This document shows, in pieces, positions 1-9,953 of a stretch of DNA of 64,000 bases. The stretch is from positions 186,001 to 250,000 of the forward strand of contig NZ_JAHMHK010000001.1 in assembly GCF_018913985.1 (NCBI RefSeq), written 5' to 3'. Origin of the DNA: Mycoplasma zalophidermidis. GTDB taxonomy: Bacteria; Bacillota_I; Bacilli_A; Mycoplasmatales; Metamycoplasmataceae. The translations under genes were made by a program, and so were the position numbers. Below the pieces are notes generated by a model that did no database searches, was not told the origin of the DNA, and saw nothing but the letters and a program-made list of their open reading frames with translations. How positions within the stretch are numbered: position 1 is the stretch's first letter; each line of letters starts with the position of its first letter.

Positions 1-739
1 GAGTGTTTTTATGCAACCTATCGATTTTTAATTTTATATCACTATTTATTAAATTAAAATTATTATTTAAATAATTATCTAAATCGGCATAAGAAAATCC
101 AAGTTCATCTTCATCGCTTTGACCTTCTCACAAACCTGCCGATGGTTTTTTATTAATGATAGATTCAGGAACGTTTAAATATCTGGCCATTAATCGCACC
201 TCGTTTTTCAATAATCGGCTTATTGGCAAAATATCAGCTCCACCATCACCATGTTTTGTAAAATATCCAATGAATAATTCATCTTCATTGTCAGTTCCGG
301 CAACAATATAGTTATGTTGTTGCGCCAGAGCATATAATGTTGTCATTCTTAATCTTGGTTTAATGTTGCTTAAAGACATTTTGTCATCTACACACGTTAC
401 ACGTTTAATTTCGTCAAAAGTATTTTTTAAATCTACAGTGACTGTTTGTAGGTCCAAATTTTTCATTAACTCCTCAATATGAACTAAATCAAAACTCATT
501 GAATCAATAGGCATTACCACACCAAGCGTATTATCAGGAAAAGCCTTTTTAGCTAACGCAGCAACCAAACTTGAATCAATTCCACCGCTTATTCCAACTA
601 TAATTCCTTTTGCGTGAGCTTTTTTAACTCTTTGGGTTAATCAGCCAACTAAATAATCAGTATACTCCTTAATCTTTTCAAAATCAGGACTTGCATTAAT
701 TGAATTACCAACTCTTAAACCAATACGCTTTATCGACAT
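1..739 (-). CDS. nadE: NH3-dependent NAD+ synthetase (3' end outside window)
   Basis: Makes NAD+ from deamido-NAD+, ATP and ammonia in the cytoplasm. The PP-loop ATPase signature SGGIDSS lies near residue 50, followed by the segment GTDNEDELFIGYFTKHGDGG, typical of the substrate-binding loop of NadE, and PISRLLKNEVR. There is no glutaminase domain, so it is the ammonia-dependent short form. The ATG at 737-739 is preceded on the minus strand by a strong AGGAGG site, with a possible -10 TATAAT at 768-773. UGA encodes Trp in the middle of the gene (codon at 128-130). The reading frame stays open to base 1, so the C-terminus is missing. Confidence 0.93.
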
Positions 740-767
740 AATTTCCTCCTAATAAATAGATAATACA

Positions 768-773
768 ATTATA
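768..773 (-). promoter_or_regulatory. -10 box of nadE
   Basis: TATAAT on the minus strand, about 29 nt upstream of the nadE start codon, with an AGGAGG site between. No clear -35 box is seen. Confidence 0.5.
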
Positions 774-820
774 AAGTATTATTTAAAGATAAAAGTACTA
801 GAAATTACTATAAAAATTAC

Positions 821-842
821 AAAAAAAGCCAATCAGGCTTTT
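821..842 (-). terminator. Terminator after the 841-1755 gene
   Basis: Stem AAAAGCC/GGCTTTT with a 5-nt loop, followed on the minus strand by a run of T. It overlaps the stop codon of the gene it ends. Confidence 0.7.
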
Positions 843-1755
843 AGTTAAGTTCAGTAACAGATTCGACTAGCTTTGAATTTCTCATATCTCTTGCTCTAGT
901 GTAAGAATTATCGTTTTCTTCGCCAAAAATTAAATTTCTAAGTAAAACCATATCAGGATTATCAGAACTTAGTTTTTCCCAGGCAGAATTGCTCAATCCA
1001 ACCATGAATTCAAAAGTTTCTGGGTCATTGTTCAAATCCGGCATTTTTAAAAAGAAATCTAAATTTTGATCTTTAAAATTGGCGATGTATGATTCAATTT
1101 CATCCCACTGTGTTCTTAAATTAAATTCATCAAATAATTCAGACCCGTATTTAACGTCCGCAATTGACTCTTCAGTGTTTACAGCTTGAAAAGCTTTCTT
1201 GTATAGTTCTTCGTTTCTTGTATATAATGAATCAACAAATCATATTAGAATTTCCACTTTAGGAGTTTTATCATTGGCTCTTAAAGCTTTAATTCTCTTT
1301 GTAAACATTTCAATAGTTTTAGCCGCTTCATTTTTTGAGGCAATATCCCTTTTTTTAGGGAAAACGAGTGTTAGTTTCGTGTTATCTTTATTCCTAAAAG
1401 CAAGTGGGGCTCTAAATTTAATTATTTCGCTGGCATTAACAATATCTTCAGGAGTTAAGTTTTCTCCATCTCATGCTTCGATCTTTGATGTGTCCACATA
1501 ATTTAAACAATATGAATTTTCAACATGCTCAACTTCCGCTTCATTTAAAACAAATTCAGCACATTCAATAATAAATTTATAATACTTATTTTCTTGAGTT
1601 CTTAAAAATGATTGTTCCATTCTAGTTAATACATTGAACGGGTGTAATTTAGAATTAAATCTAAATGGGCTTTCCAATAATTTCAACAACAACTTTGGTC
1701 CATTCCCATTCATTAATAATTGTTTTAATCTCAATTCGAAACTTGTGTAATCCAT
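841..1755 (-). CDS. Conserved-looking protein of unknown function
   Basis: A 304-residue soluble protein without signal peptide or membrane segment; UGA is read as Trp once. The start ATG at 1753-1755 follows AGGAG and lies 1 nt after the stop of the upstream hydrolase, so the two are co-transcribed. I do not recognise the family securely. The first 70 residues (FELRLKQLL, LLESPFRFN, EQSFLRTQE) faintly recall the N-terminus of HpyAIV-type restriction enzymes, but the E-x-K nuclease core of that family is not visible, so I do not assign it. Confidence 0.8.
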
Positions 1756-1756
1756 A

Positions 1757-2644
1757 TTATTCTCCTAATTCTTCTAATATTTCAGTGTTTAAATCATCAA
1801 TGTCTTTTCAACTGCTGAATTCAATTTTGTGTTTTTTAATCGTAACAAATCTGTTTCACCAATGTCTATTTTTATTTAATGAAAACGAATTTAAATATTC
1901 ATTCACCTTAATTGGATCATCCTTAATCGGTGAATGTCCTTTACCAATTATGGTAAAAGGAATACCTAGTTCATTTGCATACTTCTCAAAATGTTTTGCA
2001 CCAATTATTGCATCATTAGAACCTACAACAAAATTCATCTTATTGGCGTTTTCTGAATATAATTTTCCCAATGAATCTAGATATTCTTTATTCAAGATAA
2101 CTTTTTCAAGCAAGGGTGCTCACACACCTTTTTTACTAAATGATTCAACTAATTTGGATGTTTTTTTGAATTTTTCACTAACTTTTACAATTAACTTACC
2201 TATTACATCAGATACAAAATTTGTAGGCGCTATTGCTGATTTTAAAATACTATAACTATTGTTTTCAGTCATGGTTGGATTGACAGTAGACATCATTATA
2301 ACTTTATTAACGCGTTTATCACCTGCTAGATGCAATGCAACAACCCCGCCCATTGAGTGGCCTAAAACAATAACCTTTTTCGTTTTTATAGAATTCAACA
2401 GTATATTTCCAATATTTATTCAGTCTTCTATATTTACATCATCTGGGTTTGGTTTTTGAGTATATTTTGACCCAATAAAATTAGCAGCAACCACATTATA
2501 AGTTTTTTTAAATGGTTCAAGTTTACATATAAAATCACTACTTGAATTTATTCCGTGACAAAATAATATTGTTGTGTCTTTTTTATTGTCTTCCAGATAA
2601 ACAGGGACTTTTTTATTTTTATAATTAATATAGTTTAATAACAT
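1757..2644 (-). CDS. Alpha/beta hydrolase (esterase/lysophospholipase type)
   Basis: A 295-residue alpha/beta hydrolase. The nucleophile elbow GHSMGG, the oxyanion-hole motif FCHG near residue 30, an acid-loop candidate GSNDA and the late His in GKGHSP give a complete Ser-Asp-His triad in the right order. It probably cleaves small esters or lysolipids, but the substrate cannot be read from sequence. The start ATG (2642-2644) is only 6 nt downstream of a perfect TATAAT (2651-2656) and has no ribosome binding site, so the mRNA should be leaderless. UGA codons encode Trp at three positions. Its stop is 1 nt from the start of the next gene. Confidence 0.85.
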
Positions 2645-2650
2645 AGCTTA

Positions 2651-2656
2651 ATTATA
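2651..2656 (-). promoter_or_regulatory. -10 box for leaderless hydrolase mRNA
   Basis: TATAAT on the minus strand with exactly 6 nt between it and the ATG; transcription would begin at or next to the start codon. Confidence 0.6.
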
Positions 2657-2700
2657 GATTATGATTATCTTTTAACAATATTAAATTAAATTTTAAATAA

Positions 2701-2719
2701 AAAGTGGGTTCACCACTTT
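2701..2719 (-). terminator. Terminator after the YitT-like gene
   Basis: Hairpin AAAGTGG/CCACTTT with 5-nt loop, followed on the minus strand by a T-rich stretch. It overlaps the stop codon of the gene. Confidence 0.65.
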
Positions 2720-4178
2720 AAAATTTACTGTCAGGGATATATAATCTACCATCAACTGATGATACATTCGAAACTGTAATCAATGCATTTTCGTCAACTG
2801 CACGTATCTTTTTAATTAAACGTGGAACTTGTTTGTATAGGGTAATTGATGATAATACCTTAGTTTTTGAACCTGAGTAACCACCTTCACCAACTGTGAC
2901 TGTAAAACTATTAATTGTTTTTTGATCGCCAATAATTGCAGCTTTAATTGCCGACATATGAGGTGAATAAACTTTACATTGAACAATTTTAAATCTTGGG
3001 AATAATTTATTCAATGCAAATACAAACACAAAGTTTGAGATTAGAGTTGAAACAAAGTTAGGTGAGAAATACATTGCTGGAGACCAACTTAATTCCTTAA
3101 ATTGTTGCAACGTTTCAATAATTCTTCCTTTTTCAAAATCAGTAAGGTTTATTTTGTTGGTTTCGAATCATGTTTCCATATTTTTGAAGAAATCGCTGTT
3201 CATGATTGATGCTGTGTCAGTTGCAGAAATACCTTTGGCAAATGAATTAATCAATAAGCTTCCCGGTAGGTATGAACCGATTGCAACCGCAACAACCAAA
3301 ATGCCTAGATTAATGTACCCATTAATTGTTCCAAAGTTTTTTTGTTTAACGACAGACATGTATTCACCAATAATTCCTGTAACACCTGCTGAACCACCAA
3401 TGATAGCAATTACAGCAAAGAAAAATGCTAATAGGAACCCATAAACAACACCAAAAATAATTTGTGCTATGACGTTACCTGCGTCATTTCAGCTTAAAGG
3501 AATTAATTGTCACATTTGATCTTTTCCAGATCAATATTCGCTTGAAATATAATTCTTTAATTCATCGGGGATATCACTGTGTGAAAAGTTTCCGATAATG
3601 TATAACTTATCTGAACCAGGAATTTGTCCAACAGCAAACGAAACAAGGCTAGACACCACCAAGAATAGTAATGTAAGCATTGTAAATACCTTTCCGGTCT
3701 TTTTCCATCCGAAAATAAAAATTGGGATAGATAAAATAATATATAAGATTCAGAATAAGGCGTGGTCAATAACATTGTAAATTGCCGGAGTAATATTTGG
3801 GTTATTTCTAAGCAAAACGTTAGTAATTCTAGCAGTTGCTTGACCAAATGCAGCTGCTCCGAAGTTATAAATACCTGGGTTTTTAACTAAAAACACACTA
3901 ATAATCCCAAAAACTATTGCAAAACCAGATGTAATTAACATAAGTTTTCACATTGGCATTGGCGCATAAAATCTTGAAAGTCTTAGTACAAAGTTAGATA
4001 ATTTTGTGTATTTATATTTTGTGTTTTTACGTTCAACAGTTTTTGAAACCGGACTATCAGGTTCTTGCGTAAAAATATCAACATTTTGAACATGATTTTT
4101 AGTTTCAGAAGCAATAAATTCTTTTTGGTTTTTGCTTTCTTCACTGGTAAACTCACTCTTTTTTTCAGAATTTTTCAT
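2718..4178 (-). CDS. YitT family membrane protein with C-terminal DUF2179
   Basis: 486 residues with a charged N-terminal tail of about 75 residues, then about five hydrophobic segments (for example around LMLITSGFAIVFGIISVF and IIGGSAGVTGIIGEY), and a C-terminal soluble part of about 90 residues. That part, from FTVTVGEGGYSG to SSVDGRLY, is the DUF2179 domain typical of YitT proteins. Family members are integral membrane proteins of unknown transport or regulatory role. It lies divergent to gyrB with an intergenic region of about 170 bp. Start ATG at 4176-4178 follows AAAGGAG. Several UGA codons encode Trp. Confidence 0.8.
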
Positions 4179-4345
4179 TTTTTTCTCCTTTCATGAGTAA
4201 TTTGAATAAAAAAACTGCACTAAAAAAATTTAGTTACACCTTAATGTATTAATTATAAATTATTTTTTACAAAATTCAAAACATATATAATTACAATATA
4301 GTATTTAATATTAATATATATAAAAGACATTAAGAAGGAGAAACA

Positions 4346-6274
4346 ATGAGCGAAACAAAAGAATATGGCGCCTCGAATATTAAGGTTCTAAAAGGTTTAG
4401 ATCCTGTAAGAGTGCGTCCGGGAATGTACATCGGTTCAACGGGTCCAAGAGGTTTACACCACTTAATTTGAGAAATCGTCGACAACTCAGTTGATGAATG
4501 TATGGCAGGTTATGCCGATAAAGTAACAATAACATTAACTAATGACGGATACGTAGAAATTGAAGATAATGGTAGAGGTATACCAACTGACCCACACCCA
4601 GAGACTGGTTTATCTACTGTAGAAACTGTTTTAACCGTACTACATGCTGGTGGTAAATTTGACTCAGATAGCTATAAAGTTTCAGGTGGACTTCACGGTG
4701 TAGGTGCTTCGGTCGTAAATGCATTGAGTGATGATTTTCATGTATGAGTAAAACGCAATGGCAAATTACATTATGCACACTTCCAAAATGGTGGACATAT
4801 TGCTCAGCATTTAACAGCGATTGATTCTGTTGAAACTGATGATACTGGTACTAAAGTTAAATTTCACCCAGATTTCACCATAATGGATCAACACCCATTT
4901 GATAAAAACGTTGTTGTTGACCACGCAAAACAAATAGCTTATCTAAACCGTGGACTTAAAATAAGCGTAATTGACCAAAGAGATAACAGCAATATTGAAT
5001 TCCATTTTGAAGGTGGGATTGTTGACTACGTTAAAGAATTGAATAAAGGTCAAAAATTAATTCACCCAGAAGTAATATATGCCGAGGGTGAATATTCACA
5101 CGGTGATGAACCTGCGGTTGCTGTTGAAGTCGCTGTACAATATAACGAAAAAATCACAAGTAATGTTGTAAGTTACGCAAATAACATAATTACAGTTGAA
5201 GGTGGAACTCATGAATTAGGTTTCTATGATGCTCTTGTACGTTTAATTAATAATTACGCAACTATTAATTCATTTATTAAATCTGAAGATGAAAAATTTA
5301 CTCGGGACGACGTTAAAGAGGGTATTGTTGCAATTATTTCAATTAAACACACCGAACCTGTCTTTGAAGGTCAAACAAAAGGAAAACTAGGAAATAAAGA
5401 TGCACGTGGAGCTGTTAATAAAGTATTCAGTGAATCTTTAGAACGTTTTTTAAATGAAAATCCTAATGAAGCTAAATTATTAATTCAAAAAGTTTTAGCT
5501 GCAAGAAGATCTAGATTAGCTGGTCAAGCAGCAAGAGATGCCGCTCGTCGTAAAACTGTATTTGATTCGGGTTCTTTGCCAGGTAAATTAGCCGATTGTT
5601 CATCAAAGAATGCCGAAATCAGTGAATTATACATTGTCGAAGGTAATTCGGCCGGTGGTTCAGCCAAAAATGGACGCAACAGAGAAACACAAGCCATTTT
5701 ACCTCTACGTGGTAAGGTTATAAATGTTGAAAAAAATACACCAAGCAAGGTGTTTGCTAATGCTGAAATTCTATCATTAATTTCTGCGTTAGGAACTGGA
5801 GTTGGCGAAGAATTCAATATTAATAAATTAAGATACCATAAAATTGTTATTATGACTGATGCTGACGTGGATGGTTCGCATATTAGAACGTTATTATTAA
5901 CATTCTTCTATCGTTACTTTAGACCTCTAATTGAATATGGTTTTATTTACATCGCTCAACCACCATTATTTAGACTTCAACAAGGCAAAACTATTAAATA
6001 TGTTTATACAGATCAAGAAAAAGAAGAACTAATGGCACAAATGAACAATGGACAAAAAATCACCATTCAACGTTATAAAGGTCTTGGTGAAATGGATGCT
6101 GAGCAACTATGAGAAACAACAATGGACCCTGATAATAGAAAAATGTTGCAGGTCCAAATAGCTGATGCCGCTCGTGCTGACTGAACATTCACAACTTTAA
6201 TGGGGGATGAAGTTTTTCCACGTCGTGAATTTATCGAAGAAAATGCCAAGTATGTTAAAAATATTGATTTATAA
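4346..6274 (+). CDS. gyrB: DNA gyrase subunit B
   Basis: A 642-residue ATPase subunit of gyrase, which introduces negative supercoils together with GyrA. The GHKL ATPase motifs [17 protein letters not shown] and [14 protein letters not shown] fill the N-terminus. The TOPRIM motifs EGNSAGGSA (near residue 432) and [10 protein letters not shown] (near 505) follow, and QRYKGLGEM and the ending [12 protein letters not shown] are GyrB-typical. The TOPRIM motif carries Asn where most GyrB have Asp (EGDSAGGSA); the catalytic Glu and the DxDxD acids are intact. Length is normal for GyrB. Start ATG follows AAGGAG. The gene is alone here, without gyrA, and the ICE is inserted just behind its terminator. 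Confidence 0.96.
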
Positions 6275-6282
6275 TCTACTTA

Positions 6283-6306
6283 AAAAGCAGTCTGACTGCT
6301 TTTTTT
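6283..6306 (+). terminator. gyrB terminator
   Basis: Perfect 9-bp stem AAAAGCAGT/ACTGCTTTT with a 3-nt loop and a T-run. The ICE target duplication begins 3 nt after it. Confidence 0.9.
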
Positions 6307-6308
6307 CA

Positions 6309-6316
6309 TTAAATTT
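6309..6316. repeat. Left target-site duplication of the ICE
   Basis: TTAAATTT directly outside the left inverted repeat; the identical octamer lies directly outside the right inverted repeat at 29133-29140. Confidence 0.8.
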
Positions 6317-6341
6317 GGAAGCGTAAAATTTTAGTGTGTTA
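6317..6341 (+). repeat. Left terminal inverted repeat of the ICE
   Basis: Begins GGAAGCGTAAAA and ends GTGTGTTA. Against the reverse complement of 29108-29132 (GGATGTGTAAAA ... GTGTGTTA), 19 of 25 positions match and both abut the same octamer TTAAATTT. Confidence 0.8.
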
Positions 6342-6441
6342 ATTCAAGCGCAAGCGTCTTAAATATCTGATTTAATTATACCTGATTTTATGATTCGTTA
6401 AATTTTTGAGCAATTTTTTTAATGAGCTCAAAATTTAGCGT

Positions 6442-6728
6442 GGTGTCATTAATTTGAAAACAACAAAATAACCTGGTGTCAGGTTTTTGTTTTTCCTTTA
6501 CGCGCACGCGCGCACCTTTTAAGGCAAGATAAGGTTGGCAACAAACTTCTAACCGAAGTGCCAATTTATCTTGCATATTACATAGTAATATGATTTTTTA
6601 AACATTTGGCACCCAACTGGCACCAGCATTTCATTTCTGGCACCGATTTGGCACCAATTAAGGTTTTTTGTTGTTTTATATAACTATGTTATATAGTTTT
6701 TAATAGACGCTGACACTGATTTGACACC
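6442..6728. repeat. Cluster of TGGCACC/TGACACC heptamers near the left ICE end
   Basis: Four direct copies of TGGCACC lie at 6607-6655, one TGACACC at 6722-6728 and one TGACACT at 6711-6717. Two TGACACC copies in the opposite orientation sit at 6442-6448 and 6475-6481, and a related GTGCC at about 6558. The region has no convincing gene and looks like a set of binding sites for the transposase or another ICE protein. The rest of the stretch 6342-6818 holds nothing else I can name except an alternating purine-pyrimidine tract near 6500-6516. Confidence 0.55.
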
Positions 6729-6818
6729 ACCATATAATTAGGCATAATTTTTTGTCAAAAAATATTAATAAAATAATTTCATTTTTGGAATTATTTAATG
6801 TTTATGCACCAGAAAAAT

Positions 6819-8102
6819 TTAGCCTATATCGTTAAAAATAGTCGCTATATTTCGCAATAAATTTTTATAAATAACTTTAGTTTTAATATGTTTTTTTGAA
6901 AACAATGCATTCGGTTTTTTGATATGTTTTTTGAATGAGTGATAAACAAAATGCTCGGTATAACTTTCATTCAAAACGATTTTTCCTTCGTTATTTCAAA
7001 TGTTATTAATATGATTTTTAATATATTTGAATAGTAATTTTGCTTCTCTTATATATTTTTTATCAACCCTCAAATCAATTGCTTCATTTAGAAATGTTTG
7101 TTTTAAAGTTTCATAATTACGATAATTTAAAGCATATTTTTTATCAAAAATCGCCCCAAATAAATCAACTCATCGTGCTCCAAAAGTCGTGCTAAATCAT
7201 GATTTATAAAGCTGCTTATTGTCCTTAGAATTGAATTTTCCGAACCCAAAAGTATCGTTTATTTTCTTTGCTAAATGAAAATAATCAAGGCTATATCTAA
7301 CCTTGATTTTACTTGCAAAATCGCTCATTCAAATAGCACCATCTCCTTTTAAGACGGTTTTTTTACGACAGATATTTAATTTTTTAAACTCTTTATTAAA
7401 AAAATTTTCTAAATTTGTAAGTTCATTTTTTGATGATTTATCTTGTAAATTTTTAGTGAAAAAATAACATATTGCCGAGCTGTTTTGATGCTGTTTTTTA
7501 GCTGCATTTTTGCTAAGAAAATTAGTGTGTAAAATTACCTCTCTAACTCTCATTTTAGGACGATATTTTATACCTTGAAATCTAGTGAATAAATCATCAA
7601 TTTCAACGTGAATTTTTTTCTGATTTCTAAGCTTAAATCTATTGGCATTTTCTAAATATTTTTTGTTATTTTGTATATCGATTTGCTCGTCGATTTTGAA
7701 TCGTTTTTTCATCTCATATAATAGTTGTTTTGATGGCTTTAAAGGTATCAATTCAGACGGTAATGATTGGTTATTTAAGTCGCTTATAATACAAAATTTA
7801 ATTAAATCAAAATCATATTTAGACCGCTTTAAACGTTCTATTATTACATCATGATAATATGTTATTCGACGTTTTTTGCCCCTATTATCTAAATATTCAT
7901 ACATCGTATAATTTAATTCGAAACTACCACCCATCGTAATTCATTTATGCGTTTTTTGTTTTGCTATTTTCCAGTCTGGATATTTTTCGAAACGTATTTT
8001 ATTTCGAAATTCTTCTTCAGCAAAATTTAATTCTCTTGCTTTGTTAAAATAGTATTTTTTCAAATCTAGTTCATTACTAAATATATTAATTTCATAATTC
8101 AT
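6819..8102 (-). CDS. ICE DDE transposase, UPF0236/ISLre2 type
   Basis: A 427-residue protein. The core signature of the family is clear: LKGDGAIW followed by LDYFHLAKKI about 17 residues later, matching the GDGAxWI...DxFHLxK pattern of UPF0236/ISLre2 transposases. In mycoplasma ICEs this enzyme excises and integrates the element and makes 8-bp target duplications, in agreement with the ends seen here. UGA encodes Trp right after GDGAI. The start at 8100-8102 (MNYEINIF) has no clear ribosome binding site; an in-frame ATG at 8121-8123 lies inside the terminator of the upstream gene and is less likely. It is the last gene of the ICE before the left end. Confidence 0.85.
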
Positions 8103-8107
8103 AATTC

Positions 8108-8167
8108 AATTATAAAAAAACATAGCCTCGCTATGTTCATGTTAATATTACATCTTTAATTTAAATG
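8108..8167 (-). repeat. Direct repeat carrying a terminator and gene end, copy A
   Basis: Sixty bases almost identical (one A of length difference) to 9077-9135. Each copy holds the last five codons (F-K-L-K-M), the stop codon and the terminator of the two toxin-like paralogues. Confidence 0.85.
8120..8136 (-). terminator. Terminator of the first toxin-like gene
   Basis: Perfect 7-bp stem ACATAGC/GCTATGT with 3-nt loop, followed on the minus strand by seven T. Confidence 0.85.
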
Positions 8168-8891
8168 TAAAAGTTTCTGCAGGAGGACTTGTTTCGGGTT
8201 TTGGTTTATTCGGTAATTGAGCTTTTTTGTTGTCTTCGATATCTGGAGGTCAATTACTATTCTTAGAATTTGATAATTTATTTATAGCTTCCTCAGTATA
8301 AAATTCCTTATTTACTTGTTTAAATTCTTCCTCGCTTAATGATAGTACTTTATCTAAATTAGTTTCTAGCCGATTTAAATGTTGTTTTGCTTCAAGAGAT
8401 TCATTGGCAATTTTTTGATATTTGTTTTTATAACTCGGTTTATTAGTATAAATTAAATCAGCATGTGTTCTTTTAGTTTTGAAATCAAAAGAAACTCTTT
8501 GTATTGTTAAGCAATTTTTATTATCTACCATTTTATCTTTATCTAAAAAGTTTTGTTCTAATCTAGAATAAATTCTTATAGCTTCTTTTGAATCGGCAAC
8601 ATTAGTTAAATCTGTGAATTCAGATTTTTTGTAAAAGGATTCAAACTCTTTTCTATCCATTATATTAATAGCTGTAGTATCAACTAAGTTTTCATATCCA
8701 TTAGGGTCTTTAATTAAAATAGTTCCATCATGGATTATGCCTTTATAGGTTTCTGAATTAAGGTATCAAACTTCATTATTTACATAAAATACAACCACAG
8801 GATGATGTGTGGGATTTAAAATTGGATAGCTATTACTATCAAAATTAATTGTTCCTAATCTAGGCCCACTTCTTTCTTTAAATTTTTTCAT
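8148..8891 (-). CDS. Toxin-like protein of unknown function, RNA-hairpin cassette 1
   Basis: A 247-residue soluble protein without a known motif. It is a paralogue of the product of 9116-9820: both share an N-terminal K-F-K, INFD, HPVVVFY, VWYLNS, GYE.LVD, an MDRK/MDKK segment followed by EFT.L, then TIQRV and the C-terminal end FKLKM. HPVVVFY...YYL-like strands near the N-terminus recall PemK/ToxN-type toxins, but this is an impression from pattern, not a proven homology. The ATG (8889-8891) has no ribosome binding site. A 12-bp hairpin with a GAAA loop ends about 14 nt upstream, preceded by a short promoter-driven RNA segment. The gene has its own terminator, so the cassette is a self-contained transcription unit. 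Confidence 0.8.
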
Positions 8892-8903
8892 AATTTAATT
8901 ATA

Positions 8904-8980
8904 TTAAAAGGCTAACGTTTCCGCTAGCCTTTTAATGCGTCAGTTGACAGCTTACTTAGCCATTATTTCAGGCCTTTTAC
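8904..8980 (-). ncRNA. Putative short RNA with GAAA-tetraloop terminator upstream of cassette 1 gene
   Basis: On the minus strand a promoter TTGTCA (9008-9013), 15 nt, TAGAAT (8987-8992) is followed by about 50 nt and then a 12-bp stem AAAAGGCTAGCG/CGTTAGCCTTTT closed by a GAAA loop (8906-8933). The flank TTTTAATATAATTAAAT then leads into the ATG. The hairpin has the form of an intrinsic terminator. An upstream TAAAAGGC could pair with the terminator's 3' arm, so attenuation is also possible. Confidence 0.45.
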
Positions 8981-9044
8981 ATACTTATTCTACACTACTT
9001 TTTCTTATGACAAAAGAATTTTTTTGTTTTTAGCGTTTTAAATC

Positions 9045-9080
9045 TCAAAGAAAAGCAAAATATTTTTTTGCTATTTAATT
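9045..9080. repeat. 36-bp direct repeat, copy 1
   Basis: Starts TCAAAGAAAAGCAAAATA and is repeated with one mismatch at 9954-9989. The second copy overlaps the stop codon of the large surface protein gene, so copy 1 is likely left from the tandem duplication that made the two cassettes. Confidence 0.7.
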
Positions 9081-9135
9081 ATAAAAAACATAGCCTCGCT
9101 ATGTTCATGTTAATATTACATCTTTAATTTAAATG
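9077..9135 (-). repeat. Direct repeat carrying a terminator and gene end, copy B
   Basis: Near-identical partner of 8108-8167; contains the stop codon and terminator of the second toxin-like gene. Confidence 0.85.
9088..9104 (-). terminator. Terminator of the second toxin-like gene
   Basis: Same ACATAGC/GCTATGT hairpin as at 8120-8136, followed by six T on the minus strand. Confidence 0.85.
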
Positions 9136-9820
9136 CGAAAGCCTGTGAGTCGCTTTCTTCCTCCATGACCTTTTGCTTTTTCGCTTTTTCTGAATTAATT
9201 AAAGTATTTTTATGCTTCCGTATTTCCAGTTGGACATTATCTTGTTCTGTAAATCAGCTTAAATCTTGTTCATCAACTTCATTAAGTTGTCTTAATATTT
9301 GTTTTAAATTGGCTATTTGTGAGCTTTCTTCAAAAGTTAGTGATGATTTTAATTTTTCAACTTTTGAAAAAATGATTTCATTCCGAACTTTGCATTTACC
9401 TTCATTAAAATCTAAGTTAACACGTTGAATAGTAAAGACCTTCTCTCCATCATTAATTCTTTCAAATAAACCAGTGATGATTTCTTTACATTGCCGATCA
9501 TCAATTAAATTATCTAATCTAGTAAACTCTTCTTCAGCAAAATAACTATGGAATTGTTTTTTATCCATTACTTGAATGCTCGTTAAATCAACTAATGATT
9601 CATAACCATCATTATCAATTAATTTTATTTCACCAGAGAAAAACCTCTTAGGACTTGATGTACCTCTATAATTTAATGACCGAGAATTTAGATATCATAC
9701 ATCATTAGCGGTATAAAAAACAACCACTGGATGATACTTTTTTCCTGTTATTCGCAAACCCCGTCTATCAAAGTTAATAATTGGTAGATTGTTCATTGCT
9801 AATTTTTTAAATTTTCTCAT
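9116..9820 (-). CDS. Toxin-like protein of unknown function, RNA-hairpin cassette 2
   Basis: A 234-residue paralogue of the 8148-8891 product. Shared blocks are K-F-K, INFD, HPVVVFY, VWYLNS, GYESLVD, MDKK, EFTRLDN, TIQRVNLDF and the end FKLKM; the middle and the region before the C-terminus differ. As in the first copy there is no ribosome binding site, and a perfect 13-bp GAAA-tetraloop hairpin stands about 14 nt before the ATG (9818-9820). The two copies sit head to tail between the DDE transposase and the large surface protein. No separate protein antitoxin gene is present between them. Function is not established; toxin of a type III-like pair is my inference from layout. Confidence 0.8.
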
Positions 9821-9832
9821 AACAGAATTATA

Positions 9833-9933
9833 TTAAAAGAACTAATGTTTCCATTAGTTCTTTTAAGCACCCTTCTTGTGCTGGCTTAGAGCTATACGCT
9901 ATTTATATGAATAAATAACCGCTCATTTTATTC
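9833..9933 (-). ncRNA. Putative structured RNA with GAAA-tetraloop terminator upstream of cassette 2 gene
   Basis: Promoter on the minus strand: TTGCTT (9962-9967), 16-nt spacer, TATACT (9940-9945). The predicted RNA folds into three hairpins: an outer GAGC/GCTC stem enclosing TATTTAT/ATAAATA, a second AGCAC/GTGCT stem, and the terminator-like 13-bp stem AAAAGAACTAATG/CATTAGTTCTTTT with GAAA loop (9835-9864), followed by TTTTAATATAATT. I see no classical tandem antitoxin repeats. Confidence 0.45.
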
Positions 9934-9953
9934 GTTATTAGTATACTATATTT

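Noticed and set aside
841-1755. Calling this protein an HpyAIV-type restriction enzyme
   Set aside because: Only the first 70 residues look faintly similar; the nuclease core and a neighbouring methyltransferase are missing.
6388-6576. 62-residue minus-strand frame in the left ICE end
   Set aside because: No ribosome binding site, odd composition, and it covers the heptamer array and the alternating GC tract; it looks like a chance frame.
9870-9920. Sequence GGCTTAGAGCTATACGCT resembling a CRISPR repeat/tracrRNA segment
   Set aside because: There is no repeat-spacer array and no Cas gene in the window; the segment lies in the leader RNA of the cassette 2 gene and folds with it.
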